From Acrocarpospora catenulata (lineage in GTDB: Bacteria; Actinomycetota; Actinomycetes; Streptosporangiales; Streptosporangiaceae), in assembly GCF_018476525.1 (NCBI RefSeq), contig NZ_JAHCST010000068.1:1-49253 (forward strand): 49,253 bases of DNA, read 5' to 3'. Positions 17,710 through 27,168 of the stretch are shown here, in pieces (the first letter of the stretch is position 1; each line of letters starts with the position of its first letter). A program made the position numbers and the translations under genes. The notes beneath the pieces were generated by a model. It saw nothing but the letters and a program-made list of their open reading frames with translations. It did no database searches and was not told the DNA's origin.

Positions 17710-19404
17710 TCACCCAGGAACATGTTTTTCGAGCCGTGCGATCTCGTTGTCGATGAAGTGTTGTGCACGTTCCAGGGTGTGTGAGCTGTAGGTGCCTGCG
17801 GCGCGTGCGTCCAGGAGCGCGGTCTGTTCCGCGTCGAACAGGAGGCGTTGCAGTTCGCGTTTCTGCTGGAGCGGCCCGTCGGCGTCGGTCGAGTTCAGCA
17901 TGGCGTCGATCGCTTCAGCGGTGGCGAGGCGGCGCGTGCGCAGCTGGTCGATCACGGCTGCGTCGAACGGCTGGCCGTTCTCTCTCCGAAGCATCGTGTT
18001 GTCGAGAACCGCGTGGGTGGCGGTGGTGATCTCGGTGGCCAGGCGCCCGAGCTCGCGGCGTTGGTGGTCGGCGTCGGTGCCTTGGATGCCGAGCGTCTTG
18101 ATGAGGAGCGGAAGGGTGCCGCCCTGGGCGATGAGGGTGACGATCGCGACGGTGAAGGCGATGAGTATCAGCTCGGCGCGGTGGGGCACGTCGGCGGGGA
18201 GCGATTGGGCGGCGGCGAGCGTGACGACGCCGCGCATGCCGGACCAGGCGATGACGGCGCCGCCACGCCAGCCGAGCCCTTCCCTGGTGAGGAAGACCGC
18301 GTCCGCGTGGCGTCGGCGCAGGAAGCGGGTGGCTTTCGCACGGTCCAGCGCGGCCAGGCTGTCGAGCGCGGTGTCGATCCGCCGGGTGAGCCGGGCGGCG
18401 TTGCGCTGCCGGCGCCGCAGGGCGCCGATGAGCGGGACGACGAACACGACCCGGAGGATGATCAGTGCGAGGGTGGCGAGCAGGCCGATGCCGATCGCCC
18501 TCCATACTTCCTGTCCCGTGTTCTGAACCTCGGCGACGATGACGGTGATCTCGAAGCCCATGAGGAGGAACACGCCGTTCTCCAGCAGCAGCTGGATGGT
18601 GCGCCAGTTGGTCCGCTCCGAGATGCGATCCTGCGCGGCGAACCGGCGGGCGCTCTGATTGCCGGTGATGAGGCCCGCCACGACAACGGCGAGCACTCCG
18701 GAGGCATGCAGCTCCTCGGCCGGGATGAACGCGAGGAACGGTACGACGAGCGAGATCGCCGTCGTGAGGACCGGCTGCTGGCGGATCTTGGCGCGTGCCC
18801 ACACGGAGACGATCCCGACGACCGCGCCGACGGCGACGCCGATGACGACGGCGAAGCCGAAGTCGCCGACAGCGCTCCCGAAGGAGACCGAGCCCGCGAT
18901 CGCGGCGACAGCCGTACGGAGCATCACCAGTGCGGTCGCGTCGTTGACCAGGCCCTCGCCTTCGAGGATGGTCACGAGCCGGGGAGGCAGCCCGAGACGT
19001 TTGCCGATGGTGGTCGCGGCGACCGCGTCCGGTGGACTGATGACCGCGCCCAGGGCGACGGCGGCGGCCAGGCCGATGGTCGGCAGCAACCACCAGATCA
19101 GCAGGCCGGTGCCGAACGCGGAGACCACGACGAGCAGCACCGACAGGGCGCCGATCGCGCCGAAGTCGCGGCGGAAGTCGACGACGGGCATGTTGACCGC
19201 CGCGGCGTACAGGATCGGCGGCAGCACGACCATCAGGATCCACTCCGGGTCGACCAGGAGTTCGGGCGCTCCGGGGATCAGGCTGCACCCGATGCCGACG
19301 AGCACCAGAAGCACCGGTGCCGCGATGCCCAGCTTGGGGGCGAAGTAGGACACCACGACGATGATCAGTACCGCCGCTACGGCGAGAAGTGCGACTTGCT
19401 CCAT
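17710..19404 (-). CDS. Monovalent cation:proton antiporter (CPA1/NhaP type)
   Basis: A 564-residue protein with about 12 membrane segments in the first 420 residues and a hydrophilic cytoplasmic tail of about 130 residues. CPA1 signatures are present: ISPPDAVAATTIGKRLGLP, then LEGEGLVNDATALV with the ion-binding ND, and WSGMRGVVTLAAAQSLP in the C-terminal half. It should exchange Na+ (or K+) for H+. Only 4 bp separate it from the end of the drug-exporter gene upstream, so it is the third gene of a TetR-exporter-antiporter operon. Confidence 0.93.
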   Translation of the reverse strand: MEQVALLAVAAVLIIVVVSYFAPKLGIAAPVLLVLVGIGCSLIPGAPELLVDPEWILMVVLPPILYAAAVNMPVVDFRRDFGAIGALSVLLVVVSAFGTGLLIWWLLPTIGLAAAVALGAVISPPDAVAATTIGKRLGLPPRLVTILEGEGLVNDATALVMLRTAVAAIAGSVSFGSAVGDFGFAVVIGVAVGAVVGIVSVWARAKIRQQPVLTTAISLVVPFLAFIPAEELHASGVLAVVVAGLITGNQSARRFAAQDRISERTNWRTIQLLLENGVFLLMGFEITVIVAEVQNTGQEVWRAIGIGLLATLALIILRVVFVVPLIGALRRRQRNAARLTRRIDTALDSLAALDRAKATRFLRRRHADAVFLTREGLGWRGGAVIAWSGMRGVVTLAAAQSLPADVPHRAELILIAFTVAIVTLIAQGGTLPLLIKTLGIQGTDADHQRRELGRLATEITTATHAVLDNTMLRRENGQPFDAAVIDQLRTRRLATAEAIDAMLNSTDADGPLQQKRELQRLLFDAEQTALLDARAAGTYSSHTLERAQHFIDNEIARLEKHVPG

Positions 19405-19408
19405 GGGC

Positions 19409-21046
19409 TCAGAGGTCGGCTGTCTTCCGGGGGGAATCCTGGCCGAGCGATCCGTCCCGATCGACCGGCGAGGTGCCGGCCAGCTGCCCTTCGGCGGCGA
19501 CGTCCCGTTCGATGCTGGTCGCCAGGGGCTTCTCCTTGATGAACAGCAGGGTGATGAAGGCGATCGCCGCGAGGGGGACGATGAACAGGAAGATCGGCAG
19601 GAGCGCCTCGTTGTAGGACTCGATGATCGGGGTGCGAATCGCGTCCGGGAACTCGTTGACCACGGCTGGGGTGAGCGAGTTCAGGCCCGTGTCGCTGCCG
19701 CCGCCATTGGCTCCGAGCGTGGCGAGCTTCTCCGTCAGCAGGCCGGTCAGCCGGGAGGCGAAGATCGAGCCGACGACCGCGGAGCCGAGGGTGGCGCCGA
19801 CCTGCCGGAAGTAGTTGTTCGCCGCGGTCGCGGTGCCGACGATGCGAGCCGGGAAGGAGTTCTGCACGATCAGCGTGAGGATCTGCAGGCCCAGGCCGAT
19901 GCCGACGCCGATGATCGCGAGGTACGCGCACATCAACGGCGTGGGGCTGTCGACCCGCAGGGTGGACAGGAGCGCGAGGCCGATGCCCATGATGACCGAG
20001 CCCGCCACCGGGAACAGCTTGTACTTCCCGGTACGCGAGACGATCTGCCCCGAGATGACCGACGCGATGAGCAGGCCGCCCATCATGGGGATCATCAGCA
20101 GGCCGGCCTTGGTGGCGTCCACGCCCGTGACCATCTGGATGTAGGTGGGCATGTAGCCGATCGCGCCGAACATGGCCACGCCGGTCAACAGTGCGGCGAT
20201 CGTGGTCAGGGTGAAGTTGCGGTCCCTGAACAGCGCCAGCGGGATGATCGGGCTGGACGCGCGGGACTCGGCGAGCACGAACAACGAGGACAGGATCACG
20301 GCGGCGACGATCAGCCAGATGATCTGCGGTGAGTTCCACGCGTAGGTGTGGCCGCCCCAGGTGCAGACCAGCACGATCGCGGTGGTCGCCGCGGCAACCA
20401 GGATCATGCCCAGGTAGTCGATCCGGTGCCCTGCGGAGTGGTGGTTCCTGGGCAGGCGGAGGAAGAACACCGTGGCGAGCACCGCGACGATGCCGAGGGG
20501 GAGGTTGATCCAGAACGCCCACCGCCAGCCGGGCCCCTCGGTGAGCCAGCCGCCCAGCAGCGGGCCGGCCACCGAGGCGACGGCGAACACGGCGCCCATG
20601 ACGCCCATGTACTTTCCGCGATCACGAGCGGGCACGACATCCGCGATCGCGGCCTGCGAGAGGATCATCAATCCGCCGCCGCCGAGACCCTGGACCACCC
20701 GGCCCACGATGAGCCACTCGATGTCGCCGGCCAGCGCACCGACGACCGAGCCGCCGACGAACAGCAGGATCGCGGTGATCAGAACGGGCTTGCGGCCCAG
20801 CAGGTCGCTGATGCGGCCGTAGACCGGCATCATGATCGTCGAGGCGAGGATGTAGCCCGTGATCACCCAGGTCATGTGATCCACGCCGTCCAGCTCGCCG
20901 ATGATCGTCGGCAGCGCCGTGGAAAGCACGGTCTGGTTCAGCGCCGCCAGCAGCATCGTCACCATCAGGCCCGCGAACAGCAGGCCGATGTTCTTGGAAC
21001 TGGTGCCCTTGTCGGGTACGGCCTCCGATTCGATGGTGGTTGTCAC
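19409..21046 (-). CDS. DHA2-family (14-TM) MFS multidrug exporter
   Basis: A 545-residue protein of the EmrB/QacA type. It shows NQTVLSTALPTIIGEL in the first helix, WVITGYILASTIMMPVYGRI and DLLGRKPVL (motif A), and the motif C-like segment GVMGAVFAVASVAGPLLGGW. The family exports toxic organic compounds with the proton gradient. Its start overlaps the stop of the TetR gene by 4 bp and its stop is 4 bp from the antiporter gene, so the three are translated as a unit. Confidence 0.95.
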   Translation of the reverse strand: MTTTIESEAVPDKGTSSKNIGLLFAGLMVTMLLAALNQTVLSTALPTIIGELDGVDHMTWVITGYILASTIMMPVYGRISDLLGRKPVLITAILLFVGGSVVGALAGDIEWLIVGRVVQGLGGGGLMILSQAAIADVVPARDRGKYMGVMGAVFAVASVAGPLLGGWLTEGPGWRWAFWINLPLGIVAVLATVFFLRLPRNHHSAGHRIDYLGMILVAAATTAIVLVCTWGGHTYAWNSPQIIWLIVAAVILSSLFVLAESRASSPIIPLALFRDRNFTLTTIAALLTGVAMFGAIGYMPTYIQMVTGVDATKAGLLMIPMMGGLLIASVISGQIVSRTGKYKLFPVAGSVIMGIGLALLSTLRVDSPTPLMCAYLAIIGVGIGLGLQILTLIVQNSFPARIVGTATAANNYFRQVGATLGSAVVGSIFASRLTGLLTEKLATLGANGGGSDTGLNSLTPAVVNEFPDAIRTPIIESYNEALLPIFLFIVPLAAIAFITLLFIKEKPLATSIERDVAAEGQLAGTSPVDRDGSLGQDSPRKTADL

Positions 21047-21660
21047 AGAATCTCCTTGAGAGCAGCGCGGAAGACGGAGATCGCCGACTCGATCGCGTCC
21101 GGGCTCGCGGCGTCCACCGCGCCCGGATCACGGGTGTAGGCGAAACGCAGCACCGCACTCGCGATCATCAACAGGGCGCGCGACGACTCCGCGGAACGGG
21201 ACTGCGCGGGACCGGACCCGGAGAGGCGCTCGGCAAGCACTGCCTCGATAAGCCCCTCAGCCGTCGATACGTGCTGAGACAGCCGATCCCGCAACTCGGG
21301 AAACCGGGCCACCAACTCACGGCGCTCCCCTGGGGCGCCACCCGCCTGCATCGTCGTACGTATGATCGCGACGATTAAACGGATGGTCCGCGTGAACTGG
21401 TCCGCATCCGACTCCTCATCGAGGAAGCGTGACAGCTCCTCCTCGGGGACGGACGGCGGCGTGGTGCCCAGAACCGCGTCCTCCTTCGAGGCGAAGTAGT
21501 TGAAGAACGTCCGCCGCGACACCCCGGCGCGATCGGTGATCGCCTCCACTGTCGCCGCCGACAGACCGCCCTCCCGCACGAGCGCCACCGCAGCCTCGTG
21601 CAACTGGCGGAGGGTCTGAACGCGATGGCGCTCCCGGAGACCAACTTGATGTTCTTGCAT
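21043..21660 (-). CDS. TetR-family regulator of the exporter operon
   Basis: The 205-residue protein has the standard N-terminal TetR HTH: TVEAITDRAGVSRRTFFNYF, with FASKEDAVLG after it. The ligand domain is not assignable. It is the first gene of an operon with a DHA2 exporter and a CPA1 antiporter. Its ATG overlaps the first of a series of TGCA half-sites, so it very likely represses its own operon. Confidence 0.95.
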   Translation of the reverse strand: MQEHQVGLRERHRVQTLRQLHEAAVALVREGGLSAATVEAITDRAGVSRRTFFNYFASKEDAVLGTTPPSVPEEELSRFLDEESDADQFTRTIRLIVAIIRTTMQAGGAPGERRELVARFPELRDRLSQHVSTAEGLIEAVLAERLSGSGPAQSRSAESSRALLMIASAVLRFAYTRDPGAVDAASPDAIESAISVFRAALKEIL

Positions 21661-21700
21661 AGATGCATACTATGCACGAGTGCAAACTTGCACAAGTGCA
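21656..21700. promoter_or_regulatory. Array of TGCA half-sites, probable TetR operator
   Basis: TGCA occurs six times in 45 bp, starting at 21656, 21664, 21673, 21681, 21689 and 21697, that is, every 8 or 9 bp. It forms nested inverted repeats: TGCATAG/CTATGCA (21656-21662, 21670-21676), TGCACGAGTGCA (21673-21684) and TGCACAAGTGCA (21689-21700). It directly abuts the TetR start codon on the operon side, as expected for an autoregulatory operator binding several dimers. Confidence 0.7.
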
Positions 21701-22028
21701 GCTATTGGGAGATCAGCCTCCAGGAGCCGGGTTGGCCCGTCGGCGTCGGGCCAGTAGGTCAGGGCGCCGTACTCGAAGTGCTGCCGGGAGGTGCCCGCCG
21801 CGTAGCCCGGGAGGTTGACCCCGGTCACGCCGACCGGGCAGCCCTTGACGGACGTGCTGCGCTTGAGCTCGTTCCGCCAGTACGCCCCGACCGTGCCAAT
21901 GGGAACGGCTTTGCAGTCGCGGGGCTGTTGGGCGCCGATCGCGATCGGGGGCGCGAGCCGCCGCCGGGGGCCGCCAACATCGTGGTAGCGGTGACAAGCC
22001 CGACAAGAGCGGCTGTGAATCTCCTCAT
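21670..22028 (-). pseudogene. Frameshifted small secreted protein, LGFP-like
   Basis: ATG 22028 opens a signal peptide, MRRFTAALVGLVTATTMLAA. Within the GC-rich run that follows (about 21960-21970) the frame must change to continue with CKAVPIGTVGAYWRNELK, then SRQHFEYGALTYWPDADGP. That second part resembles LGFP repeats of cell-wall-associated actinobacterial proteins (a GxP turn, then F-x2-GA-xYW). The stop TAG at 21670-21672 lies inside the TetR operator array, so the original 3' end may have been replaced. A sequencing error in the GGC run would give the same picture. Confidence 0.5.
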
Positions 22029-22229
22029 GCCGCCCGACGGTAGGAACCACCGGACCGGCCGATTGAGTACCACCCTGCTCAATTTCCGCCTCGGGCACCT
22101 CACGTACGTCTCGGCGACAGGGCAAGTCCACGACCACGCCACCCCGGGGCGGCGCGACGGCACCGACCGAGTGACCCGATTCCAGCACCGATAAACGGGT
22201 TTGCGTCATCTGAGTCAGGCCGGAACCAT

Positions 22230-23021
22230 GTGAGGCTTGTGAAACGAATCCTGATTCCTGGTCTGCTCTTAGCGGTCGCCCTTCCGGTTCTCGCCACCCC
22301 CGCTCATGCCGACCCGAAGGACGACACGACCCTTACCGACAACGCCCTGTACCGCAGCGGTGTGATCCCCCGTTCCGTCTGCGCCGAGAAGCCGATCCGC
22401 AAGCGGAACAATCCCGCGGTGGCCAAGATCTACGTGAACTCCGTGTTGCGCTGCCTGGACCGGGTGTGGTCCAAGCAGCTCGCCAAGTCGGGCCAGAAGT
22501 TCAAGAAGCCCAAGGTGTCGCTGCTGACCAAGAACCCCCGCCGTTTCTGCGGCGAGGAATGGCTCAAGGACTGGTTCTCCGAGTACTGCCACAAGGACCA
22601 GTCGCTCGTCATCGTGCTCGACCGGCGGCTGCTCAACCTGGACCCCCACGACCTGTACATCTTCAACCTCACCGCCAACCTGTACGCCGACCACGTACTC
22701 AACCTCACCGGCATCGACGCGGCGATGCGCGAGCACATCCCGGACTCCGACGACGAGGACTTCGTGGAAGCTCTCCCGGCGCTCTCGCGGCGCATGAGAC
22801 TCCAGGAGAACTGCCTCGCGGCCGCCTTCATCGGAAGCGTCTACCGCTCGATGCCGCGCCCGTCCGCTGATTGGAAGACCGTCGTGAAGCTGATGGGCAA
22901 GGAGGCAAACGACTTCGTCGGCACGGCCAAGAGCATGGCCTACTGGATGAACCGCGGCTTCACCACCCGCGACCCCAAGGCCTGCAACACCTGGTCGGCG
23001 CCCGATTCCCGAGTCGCCTGA
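22230..23021 (+). CDS. Secreted neutral zinc metallopeptidase homologue with a degenerate active site
   Basis: From GTG 22230 the protein has 263 residues. A signal peptide ends at ATPAHA (residues 22-27). The mature part follows the YpfJ-like neutral zinc metallopeptidase pattern: FCGEEW, then a hydrophobic strand, then ANLYADHVLNLTGI at 149-162. The active family has AHEYGHHVQNLLGI there, so both zinc histidines and the catalytic glutamate are replaced (H to N150, E to L151, H to D154). The downstream ELQADC motif is RLQENC here. The reading frame is intact and cysteines are kept, so it is probably an expressed pseudoenzyme or a binding protein. A broken copy of its 3' end lies at 13784-14010. 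Confidence 0.8.
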   Translation: MRLVKRILIPGLLLAVALPVLATPAHADPKDDTTLTDNALYRSGVIPRSVCAEKPIRKRNNPAVAKIYVNSVLRCLDRVWSKQLAKSGQKFKKPKVSLLTKNPRRFCGEEWLKDWFSEYCHKDQSLVIVLDRRLLNLDPHDLYIFNLTANLYADHVLNLTGIDAAMREHIPDSDDEDFVEALPALSRRMRLQENCLAAAFIGSVYRSMPRPSADWKTVVKLMGKEANDFVGTAKSMAYWMNRGFTTRDPKACNTWSAPDSRVA

Positions 23022-23029
23022 CCGGCCGC

Positions 23030-23068
23030 GATATAGGACCACAGTTAATGTAACTGTGGTCCTATATC
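23030..23068. terminator. 18-bp perfect hairpin between convergent genes
   Basis: The arms GATATAGGACCACAGTTA (23030-23047) and its exact complement (23051-23068) enclose the loop ATG. It sits between the stops of the convergent genes at 22230-23021 and 23078-24487, where a bidirectional terminator would be useful. A T-tract is lacking, but the stem is far longer than chance and unusually AT-rich for this window. Confidence 0.8.
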
Positions 23069-23077
23069 CACGGGGTG

Positions 23078-24487
23078 CTATCCGCTGATGTCTGATCGTT
23101 TCCTGAGCCTGCGGACGATGTCCGCCGGTCTGGCCGTCAGGAGTACGGCCGTCGTGGACGTCACGATCGCCAGGGTGACCGACAGCGTGGTGGCCTGAGA
23201 GTAGTTTCCAAGGCCGCCGGCGCTCCACACGTAGTACGGCGCCATGACCGCGAAATGGACGACGGGCATGGTGGCCAGGCCGATCACCCACACCCGCGGC
23301 CGCGTCCGGCTGCGGTGTCCGATTGCGATCATGCCGCCCACGCCGGCGAGCGTCAGGCAGAAGCCCACGAGCGCGTAGACCGGGCGGAAGAGCGACTCCA
23401 GGCTGACCAGCCAAAATCCCGCCCACGCCGTCAGCGCGAGGGCGGCGAAGTCGAACCGGCGCACCCCCGCGGCCATGGCCGCCAACCCTGCCGCGAAGGC
23501 CGCGAGCAGGGCCGCCGTGGAGACGGAGTCGTCGTATCGGCCTGGCGCGGTGAGGGACACCGCGGCCGCGGCGTCGAACCCTTGCGCGGTCCAGCCCAGG
23601 CGGCGCCAGGTGCCCGAGACGTCCCGCAGGGCGATCCCGTCCGCGCCGTTGGCGACGACCACCACGTGCCCGCCGGGCACCGGCTGGACCGCGATCCCCA
23701 GCGACGCGACGACCTCGGCGTCCTCGGGCAGGTCGGGCGGGTAGGCCCGCCACAGCCGATCCTGGTCGTCGGGGGAGATCTCCCACGCCGTCACCCACCG
23801 GCCGTTGGCAGACTCCTCGACCTTGAGCCTGCCGGGCACGATCCGGTAGCAGCGGTCCGGCTGGGCGGGCGGGCAGGCGAGTGAACGCGCGGGCGGAGGG
23901 ATTTCGACGTCGCGGCGGAACCAGGACTTCCCCGCGTCGGTGGAGGCGTATCCGGTCGGGTTGCGCGCAAACGACGGGCCGCCGCGGACCGCCACGAGGA
24001 TCACCTCCTCATGCACCTCGACCGCGAAGGCGCTGTACGGCTGGTAGACCTCGGCCGCGCTGGTGGCCGCCACGGCCAGCACGGCGACCGGAATCACCAC
24101 CAGGGCCCGGGCCAGGCGGACCGCGCCCGGGTCGGGGTGGTTCCAGATCCACCACGCGGCGTACAGGGCGGGCAGGGCGACCAGGTCGGTGGGGTCGGCC
24201 AGGACCTGGGAGGGGCCCCAGACGAGGGTCCAGGCCTGGGAGGCGAGAGCGGCGCCGGTGGCGGTGGTCTTGACCAGGGCGAAGCCGGCACCGGTCAGCA
24301 GGATCGCCACTCTTGGGCGGCCGATGAGCAGGTTGAGCAGCGGCGGGGCGACGAGCAGCCCGGCGAAGTCACTGAGCTTGCCGGTCACCACGCCCGGCCA
24401 GAGCGCCTTGAACACGTGGTCGTTGAGCAACAGGACCACCACGGCGGCGACGTTCAGCGGATGACCGGCCCAGGCCACGTTCCTCAT
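23078..24487 (-). CDS. Multi-pass membrane protein of unknown function
   Basis: From ATG 24487 the protein has 469 residues; an in-frame start 31 codons upstream adds an unlikely basic leader. About four N-terminal hydrophobic segments include LLLNDHVFKALWPGVVTGKL and SDFAGLLVAPPLL, which recur in small actinobacterial membrane proteins. A hydrophilic extracytoplasmic region of about 170 residues follows with STDAGKSWFRRDVEIPP, resembling a sialidase/BNR-like blade, and two cysteines. About four more membrane helices close the protein. I do not recognise a function. It ends 10 bases from a strong hairpin. Confidence 0.85.
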   Translation of the reverse strand: MRNVAWAGHPLNVAAVVVLLLNDHVFKALWPGVVTGKLSDFAGLLVAPPLLNLLIGRPRVAILLTGAGFALVKTTATGAALASQAWTLVWGPSQVLADPTDLVALPALYAAWWIWNHPDPGAVRLARALVVIPVAVLAVAATSAAEVYQPYSAFAVEVHEEVILVAVRGGPSFARNPTGYASTDAGKSWFRRDVEIPPPARSLACPPAQPDRCYRIVPGRLKVEESANGRWVTAWEISPDDQDRLWRAYPPDLPEDAEVVASLGIAVQPVPGGHVVVVANGADGIALRDVSGTWRRLGWTAQGFDAAAAVSLTAPGRYDDSVSTAALLAAFAAGLAAMAAGVRRFDFAALALTAWAGFWLVSLESLFRPVYALVGFCLTLAGVGGMIAIGHRSRTRPRVWVIGLATMPVVHFAVMAPYYVWSAGGLGNYSQATTLSVTLAIVTSTTAVLLTARPADIVRRLRKRSDISG

Positions 24488-24588
24488 GCCTGGAAAGATG
24501 ACCCGTGGCCGGCCGTGGTTCGCGCCGACCCGCATTCGTGACCGATCAGCCGCCGACCGGTGACCGGCCGGGCGGAGCAAACCGCGGG

Positions 24589-27168
24589 CTATGGCATCAG
24601 CAACTCGCGCAGGACGTAGGGCATGATGCCGCCGTGCCGGTAGTAGTCCGCTTCGCGTGGGGTGTCGAGGCGGAGGCGGGCCGGGAAGGTGATCTCGTTG
24701 GCGGTGACGGTCAGGGTTGGCGGAATTCGGCTGGAGGTGAGTGAGGCGAGGCCGTGGATGGTGATGACTTCGCGGCCGGTGAGGCCGAGTTCTTCGGGGC
24801 CCTGGCCGGGGAGGAACTGCAGCGGGAGGATGCCCATGCCGACCAGGTTCGAGCGATGGATGCGTTCGAAGGACTTGGCGATGACGGCCTTCACGCCCAG
24901 CAGCGCGGGCCCTTTGGCGGCCCAGTCGCGGGAGGAACCGGCGCCGTAGCCTTCTCCGGCGATCACCACGGCGGGGACCGAGGCCGCGTGATAGGCACGA
25001 GCGGCGTCGTAGACGCTGGTGAGCACGCCGTCGGAGAGGAAGTTCGGGGTGCGGCCACCCTCGGTCCCGGGGGCGAGCCGGTTACGCAGGCGGACGTTGG
25101 CGAAGGTTCCGCGCATCATGACCTCGTGGTTGCCGCGCCGGGAGGCGTAGGTGTTCAGTTGGGGGCGTGGCACGCCGAGTTCGGTGAGGTAGCGGCCGGC
25201 GGGGCTGGTCGGCAGGATGGCCCCGGCCGGTGAGATGTGGTCGGTGGTGATGAAGTCGTCCAGCATGACCAGCACGCGGGCGCCGGTGATGTCGGCCGGA
25301 GGCGGAGGTTCCGGCGGCATGCCGTCGAGGTAGGGGGGCCGGCGCACGTAGGTGGAAGCGGGGTCCCAGGGGAAGGTGGCCGAGCCGGAGACGTCCAGAC
25401 GCTGCCATCGAAGGTCTCCTTCGAGGACGTCGGCGTAGGCGCGGGTGAACATCCGCGGGCGGATCACCTGCTCGATGACGTCGCGAATTTCCTCCGGCGT
25501 GGGCCACAGCTCGTGCAGGTAGACGGGCCGGCCGGTGTCGTCGCAGCCGAGGGGCTCGGTGGTGAGGTCGAGGTCCACCGTGCCGGCGATCGCGTACGCG
25601 ACGACGAGCGGGGGAGAGGCCAGGTAGTTGGAGCGGACCTCGGGCTGGATGCGGCCCTCGAAGTTGCGGTTGCCGGACAGGACGGCGGCGACGTCGAGGT
25701 CGTGCTCGGCCACCGCCCGCGACACCTCGTCGACGAGCGGCCCGGAGGCGCCGATGCAGGTCATGCAGCCGAAGCCGGCCAGGGTGAAGCCGAGCCGCTC
25801 CAGGTACGGGGTCAGCCCCGCTTCGGCGTAGTAGTCCATGACGACCCGCGAGCCGGGCGACAGGGTGGTCTTCACCCATGGCTTGGCCCGCAGCCCGCGT
25901 TCGGCCGCCTTCTTGGCGAGCAGCCCGGCGGCCACCATGACGGAGGGGTTGGAGGTGTTGGTGCACGAGGTGATGGCGGCGATGGCGACGGCGCCGTGCC
26001 CGATCTCCTGGCCGCTGTCCGCCAGCCGCGCCCGTACGGGTGGGTGGGCCTGGGCGCGAAAGGCGGCCTTGGCCGCGTCGAGCGGGATGCGGTCCTGCGG
26101 CCTGCGCGGACCGGCGATGGACGGGACGACACCGGCCAGGTCGAGGTCGAGGTCGGCGGTGTAGGCGGGCGGACGGTCGGGGTCGTGCCACAGCCCCTGC
26201 GCCTTGGCGTAGGCCTCGACCAGTTCGGCGTGGTGCGCGTCGCGGCCGGTGAAGCGCAGGTAGCGGATGGTTTCCGCGTCGATGGGGAACAGCGCGGCGG
26301 TGGAGCCGAACTCGGGGCTCATGTTGGAGATGGTGACCCGGTCGGTGACCGGCAGCGCGGTGACGCCTGGCCCGTGGAACTCCACGATCTTGCCGACCAC
26401 GCCGTGCCGCCGCAGCAATTCGGTGAGCGTCAGCACGAGGTCGGTCGCGGTCGTGGCGGGCGGCATGTCGCCGTGCAGGCGCACCCCCACCACGTCGGGC
26501 ACCAGGATGGAGACCGACTGGCCGAGCATCGCCGCCTCGGCCTCGATGCCGCCGATGCCCCAGCCGAGCGTGCCGAGGCCGTTGACCATCGTGGTGTGCG
26601 AGTCGGTGCCCAGGCACAGGTCCGGGTACGCCTCCTCGCCGTCCCGCATGACCACGCGGGCCAGATGCTCGACGTTGATCTGGTGCATGATGCCCTTGCC
26701 CGGGGGCACCACGGTGAAGTCGCGCAGTGAGGCCTGCCCCCAGCGCAGGAATCGGTAGCGTTCGGCGTTGCGCTCGTGCTCGAGTTCGGCGTTGCGCGCC
26801 AGGGCGTCAGGCCGGCCGAAGACGTCGGCGATGATCGAGTGGTCGACGACCAGCTCGGCGGGGACGGCCGGGTTGACGCGGCCGGGGTCGCCGCCGAGCG
26901 CGGCCATCGCGTCCCGCATGGCGGCCAGGTCGGCGAGCGCGGGCACGCCGTTGGTGTCGTGCAGGAACACCCGCGCGGGGTGCAGGTCGACGGCCGCGGT
27001 CCGTTCGGCGTTCGGCTCCCAGCCGGCCACGGCCCGCACCTGCTCGGCGGGCGCGCCGTGGCGCAGCAGGTTCTCCAGCATGATGCGCAGGCTGTAGGGC
27101 AGCCGGGCGGCGGCGTTGACGGGGTGGATGCGGTAGCGGCGGGACCCCACCGTGAGGAAACCGGTCAC
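24589..27168 (-). CDS. acnA: Aconitate hydratase (AcnA type)
   Basis: From GTG 27168 the protein has 859 residues, slightly short for AcnA (about 890-930). All expected motifs are present: [50 protein letters not shown] and [12 protein letters not shown] (the three [4Fe-4S] cysteine ligands), [11 protein letters not shown] and the swivel-domain arginine motif [13 protein letters not shown]. It interconverts citrate and isocitrate or a related substrate. The GTG start overlaps the upstream gene's stop by 4 bp, which decides it over the start 20 codons upstream. As the last gene of a catabolic operon with no citrate-cycle neighbours, it may serve a pathway-specific isomerisation. Confidence 0.95.
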   Translation of the reverse strand: MTGFLTVGSRRYRIHPVNAAARLPYSLRIMLENLLRHGAPAEQVRAVAGWEPNAERTAAVDLHPARVFLHDTNGVPALADLAAMRDAMAALGGDPGRVNPAVPAELVVDHSIIADVFGRPDALARNAELEHERNAERYRFLRWGQASLRDFTVVPPGKGIMHQINVEHLARVVMRDGEEAYPDLCLGTDSHTTMVNGLGTLGWGIGGIEAEAAMLGQSVSILVPDVVGVRLHGDMPPATTATDLVLTLTELLRRHGVVGKIVEFHGPGVTALPVTDRVTISNMSPEFGSTAALFPIDAETIRYLRFTGRDAHHAELVEAYAKAQGLWHDPDRPPAYTADLDLDLAGVVPSIAGPRRPQDRIPLDAAKAAFRAQAHPPVRARLADSGQEIGHGAVAIAAITSCTNTSNPSVMVAAGLLAKKAAERGLRAKPWVKTTLSPGSRVVMDYYAEAGLTPYLERLGFTLAGFGCMTCIGASGPLVDEVSRAVAEHDLDVAAVLSGNRNFEGRIQPEVRSNYLASPPLVVAYAIAGTVDLDLTTEPLGCDDTGRPVYLHELWPTPEEIRDVIEQVIRPRMFTRAYADVLEGDLRWQRLDVSGSATFPWDPASTYVRRPPYLDGMPPEPPPPADITGARVLVMLDDFITTDHISPAGAILPTSPAGRYLTELGVPRPQLNTYASRRGNHEVMMRGTFANVRLRNRLAPGTEGGRTPNFLSDGVLTSVYDAARAYHAASVPAVVIAGEGYGAGSSRDWAAKGPALLGVKAVIAKSFERIHRSNLVGMGILPLQFLPGQGPEELGLTGREVITIHGLASLTSSRIPPTLTVTANEITFPARLRLDTPREADYYRHGGIMPYVLRELLMP

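Noticed and set aside
17848-19539. Long plus-strand frame of 563 codons opposite the Na+/H+ antiporter
   Set aside because: Its protein is a low-complexity Asp/Arg/Gly-rich mirror of GC-rich codons, with no motif; the minus strand has a clear CPA1 protein.
25237-26730. Plus-strand frame of 497 codons opposite the aconitase
   Set aside because: It is an antisense shadow of a well-conserved enzyme and shows no family signature.
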